Assembly (NCBI GenBank): GCA_003132605.1
Contig: PKYJ01000035.1
Coordinates: forward strand, 1 to 7,285
DNA length: 7,285 nt
Direction of reading: 5' to 3'
Source of the DNA: Peptococcaceae bacterium
GTDB lineage: Bacteria > Bacillota > DSM-12270 > Thermacetogeniales > Thermacetogeniaceae
Positions 5,199 through 7,285 of the stretch are shown here, in pieces. The notes below the pieces were generated by a model that was not told where the DNA came from, made no database searches, and worked only from the letters and a program-made list of their open reading frames with translations. The number at the start of each line of letters is the position of its first letter. Position 1 is the stretch's first letter. The position numbers and the translations under genes are program-made.

Positions 5199-6401
5199 TT
5201 GAGTCTGAAGATCAAGAGCCTGAGGACCCTCAGGGAGATCGACGTCAAGGGGAAAAGGGTGCTGGTCCGGGTAGATTTCAACGTCCCCCTGAATGATCAG
5301 GGGGACGTAGCCGACGACTCCCGCCTGGTTGCCACCCTGCCGACCATCCGGTACCTCCTGGAGCAGGGGGCCGGGGTGATCCTGATGAGTCACCTGGGAC
5401 GACCCGAGGGCAAGGTAAATGACAAGCTGCGCCTGGACGGTGTGGCCCGGCGGCTCGGAGAGTTGTTGGGCCGGCCGGTCAGGAAGGTTGACGACTGCGT
5501 GGGGCCGGCGGTGGCTGTGGCTGCCGATCAGTTGCAGCCCGGCGAGGTGCTGCTGCTGGAAAACCTGCGCTTCCACCCCGAGGAGGAGGCCAACGACCGG
5601 GAGTTTGCCCGCAGCTTGGCCTCGCTGGCTGACGTCTACGTGGACGATGCCTTCGGCACCGCCCACCGGGCGCATGCTTCCACCGTCGGAGTGGCCGAAT
5701 TCTTGCCGTCGGCGGCCGGGTTCCTGATGGAGAAGGAGGTAACCATGCTGGGGCGGATCCTGACGGACCCGGACCACCCCTTCACTGCAGTGCTGGGTGG
5801 CGCCAAGATCGCCGACAAGATCGGGATGCTGGAGAAGCTGGTGGAGAAGGTCGACCAGTTGCTGTTGGGAGGCGGCATGGCCAACACCTTCTTGAAGGCG
5901 GGAGGCAGTGCCATGGGCGACTCCCTGGTCGACGAGAGCCACCTGGACTTTGCCAGGGATTTTATCCTGCGTGCCCGCGGCCGGGGAGTTGCAGTAGACC
6001 TGCCGGTGGACCTGGTGATTGCCCCGGCCACCCGCAACGGCAGCCAGCCGGAAACACGGGTGGTGACGCCGGGCGCCGTGCCTGATGGTTGGATGGCCCT
6101 GGATATCGGGCCCCGGACTGTCGAACGCTTCCAAGAGGCGCTTGCCAAGTCCAAGACGGTCTTCTGGAACGGGCCGCTGGGATTGTTCGAGCAGCCCGCC
6201 TTTGCCCACGGCAGTGAGGCGATAGCGCGGGCGATAGCCCGGCCGGGGCTGGTCTCGGTGGTAGGAGGCGGCGATTCCCTGGCCTTGCTGGAGAAGACCG
6301 GTGTGGCCGGGCAGATCACGCACGCCTCTACGGGGGGCGGCGCCTCCCTGGAATTTCTCGAAGGCCGGGAATTGCCCGGAGTTGCCGTATTGAAGCATTG
6401 A
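5199..6401 (+). CDS. pgk: Phosphoglycerate kinase
   Basis: The 400-aa product is slightly above the usual 390-398. N-terminal domain motifs are RVDFNVP (24-30), SHLGRP (64-69), ENLRFH (121-126) and DDAFGTAHRAHAST (149-162), which bind 3-phosphoglycerate. C-terminal nucleotide-domain motifs are LGGAK (199-203), GGGMANTFL (224-232), NGPLGLFE (324-331), GGGDS (356-360) and the closing THASTGGGASLEFLEG (394-end region, about 384-399 of the chain). It transfers phosphate from 1,3-bisphosphoglycerate to ADP, reversibly, as a cytoplasmic monomer. TTG 5199 is preferred because AAGGA sits at proper distance; ATG 5190, three codons earlier, would lack a ribosome binding site. A frame open from 5106 overlaps gap and is not used. 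The gene follows gap by 32 nt and is surely in the same operon. All expected catalytic motifs are present. Confidence 0.97.
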   Translation: MSLKIKSLRTLREIDVKGKRVLVRVDFNVPLNDQGDVADDSRLVATLPTIRYLLEQGAGVILMSHLGRPEGKVNDKLRLDGVARRLGELLGRPVRKVDDCVGPAVAVAADQLQPGEVLLLENLRFHPEEEANDREFARSLASLADVYVDDAFGTAHRAHASTVGVAEFLPSAAGFLMEKEVTMLGRILTDPDHPFTAVLGGAKIADKIGMLEKLVEKVDQLLLGGGMANTFLKAGGSAMGDSLVDESHLDFARDFILRARGRGVAVDLPVDLVIAPATRNGSQPETRVVTPGAVPDGWMALDIGPRTVERFQEALAKSKTVFWNGPLGLFEQPAFAHGSEAIARAIARPGLVSVVGGGDSLALLEKTGVAGQITHASTGGGASLEFLEGRELPGVAVLKH

Positions 6402-6407
6402 CACTGG

Positions 6408-6414
6408 AGAGGAG
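6408..6414 (+). promoter_or_regulatory. Ribosome binding site of tpiA
   Basis: AGAGGAG lies 11 bases before ATG 6426. A nearer ATG at 6418 is in another frame, reaches a stop after nine codons and is too close to this site, so 6426 is the real start. Confidence 0.65.
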
Positions 6415-6425
6415 ATCATGGAGTC

Positions 6426-7205
6426 ATGGCTAGCAGGATTCCTTTAGTCGCCGGAAATTGGAAGATGCACAAGACTCCCGCAGAAGCGGGGACCTTTGCC
6501 CGCAACCTGCTGGGTAATCTGCCCAATGACCTTGCCGTGAATGTTGTCGTCTGTCCGCCCTTTCCGGCTATCCCGGCGGTTGCTCTCAAGCTGGCGGGAA
6601 GCTGGATCTGCTGGGGCGCCCAGAACATGCACTGGGATGCCGAGGGTGCCTGCACCGGAGAGGTGTCGGCGCCGATGCTGCAGGCCCTGGGTTGCCGTTA
6701 CGCGATCTTGGGGCATTCAGAACGGAGAATGCTCTTCGGGGAAACAGACGAGCAGATCCGCAAGAAGGTGAACGCGGCTCTCTCCTATGGCCTGAGGCCG
6801 ATCTTCTGCCTCGGTGAGGAGCTGGCGACAAGGGATGCCGGTGAAGCTGAGATTTTTTGCCTGCACCAGTTGGCCGATGGCCTGGAGGGTTTGCCCTGGG
6901 CAAACCCGGAAACCCTGATCATCGCCTACGAACCGATCTGGGCGATCGGCACCGACCGCACCGCCCTGCCGGCAGACGCGGTGGCAGTGATGGGACTGCT
7001 GCGGGAAAAGATCGCCTCCTGGCACGGAAAAGATTTTGCAGAGCAGGTGCGAATTCTGTATGGAGGCAGTGTGAGCCCGGAATCCATCGCCGATTTTATG
7101 AAGGAAGAGCAGATCGACGGGGTGCTGCTAGGGGGCGCCAGCCTGAAGCTGGATTCGTTCAGCGCCATCATCCGCGCTGCGGCAGAGGTCAAACAAGGAA
7201 CCTGA
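6426..7205 (+). CDS. tpiA: Triose-phosphate isomerase
   Basis: The 259-aa product is near the usual 250. Catalytic residues are in place: Asn11 and Lys13 in AGNWKMHKT, His97 in ILGHSERR, and Glu169 in AYEPIWAIGT. The phosphate-binding parts YGGSVSP (212-218) and LLGGASL (234-240) are also present, as is CLGEELATR (128-136). It interconverts dihydroxyacetone phosphate and glyceraldehyde-3-phosphate in the cytoplasm, normally as a dimer. The flexible lid (loop 6) normally reads AIGTGKTA; here it is AIGTDRTA, with Asp177 replacing the usual Gly. Lys to Arg at the next place is a common variant, but the Asp is unusual. The gene follows pgk by 24 nt and ends shortly before strong hairpins. Frame and motifs are intact, so I take it as functional. 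Confidence 0.97.
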   Translation: MASRIPLVAGNWKMHKTPAEAGTFARNLLGNLPNDLAVNVVVCPPFPAIPAVALKLAGSWICWGAQNMHWDAEGACTGEVSAPMLQALGCRYAILGHSERRMLFGETDEQIRKKVNAALSYGLRPIFCLGEELATRDAGEAEIFCLHQLADGLEGLPWANPETLIIAYEPIWAIGTDRTALPADAVAVMGLLREKIASWHGKDFAEQVRILYGGSVSPESIADFMKEEQIDGVLLGGASLKLDSFSAIIRAAAEVKQGT

Positions 7206-7206
7206 A

Positions 7207-7250
7207 ACCCCGCGCATGCCGGGTGCCCGCTTGCGGGCGCGGCGCGGGGT
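7207..7250. terminator. Large GC hairpin after tpiA, no T-run
   Basis: ACCCCGCGC (7207-7215) pairs perfectly with GCGCGGGGT (7242-7250), and GCCCG (7225-7229) with CGGGC (7234-7238) forms an inner stem. It begins one base after the tpiA stop. No T-tract follows, so it may be an mRNA-stabilising or processing structure or a weak terminator rather than a classical intrinsic one. Confidence 0.5.
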
Positions 7251-7261
7251 AGGCCTCGTTC

Positions 7262-7282
7262 CCCAGCACTTTCAGTGCTGGG
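7262..7282. repeat. Nine-base-pair hairpin at the window end
   Basis: CCCAGCACT (7262-7270) pairs perfectly with AGTGCTGGG (7274-7282) around TTC. The sequence ends three bases later, so a T-run cannot be judged. It could be the terminator of the gap-pgk-tpiA operon or the terminal hairpin of an IS200-like or other repeat element beginning here. Confidence 0.5.
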
Positions 7283-7285
7283 TCA

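Noticed and set aside
5196..6419. 407-codon open frame on the - strand over pgk
   Set aside because: Full overlap with a textbook phosphoglycerate kinase; low-complexity Gln/His/Gly-rich product without motifs.
1..7285. CRISPR array, tRNA or rRNA genes
   Set aside because: No regularly spaced repeats and no cloverleaf or rRNA-like sequence seen.

Overview
The window is a compact, one-directional stretch of bacterial chromosome with every recognised gene on the + strand. The order is rapZ (5' end cut off), yvcK/glmR, whiA, a DUF502 membrane protein, a 671-base non-coding gap, then gap, pgk and tpiA. I infer a GC-rich member of the Bacillota (Clostridia-like lineages). WhiA carries the Firmicutes-type 'NRLVNCETAN' motif rather than the actinobacterial form, rapZ-yvcK-whiA is the classical Bacillota core, ribosome binding sites are strong, and several starts are TTG. 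Actinobacteria also have whiA-gap-pgk-tpi, so gene order alone does not decide.

Region 1 (1-3487): rapZ, yvcK, whiA and DUF502 are overlapping or nearly touching (rapZ/yvcK about 0 nt, yvcK/whiA 47 nt, whiA/DUF502 3 nt) and look like one transcription unit. RapZ and YvcK are known to control carbon flow into amino-sugar and wall precursors, WhiA is a DNA-binding division and chromosome-associated protein, and DUF502 proteins are uncharacterised two-helix membrane proteins.

Region 2 (3488-4158): this has no credible protein gene but three distinct parts. First, a compact series of RNA hairpins (about 3513-3652) ends in an intrinsic terminator with a T7 run; it reminds me of the HEARO/omega-RNA family of IscB-type elements, but no nuclease gene is present. 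Second, an AT-rich part (about 3653-3930) holds a TATAAT box, two TAATATTA palindromes and a C4/G4 hairpin. Third, a GC-rich block (about 3931-4125) folds into a nested hairpin with a GNRA loop and leads to a palindrome and the strong gap ribosome binding site.

Region 3 (4159-7205): gap, pgk and tpiA, with 32- and 24-nt spacers, form a glycolytic/gluconeogenic triose-phosphate operon, probably transcribed from a promoter in region 2 with a long structured leader. No cggR regulator gene lies before gap. The window ends with two strong hairpins after tpiA.

The enzymes are ordinary overall, with a few departures at normally conserved positions (YvcK Ile212, TpiA Asp177). The least explained material is the 671-base non-coding region.
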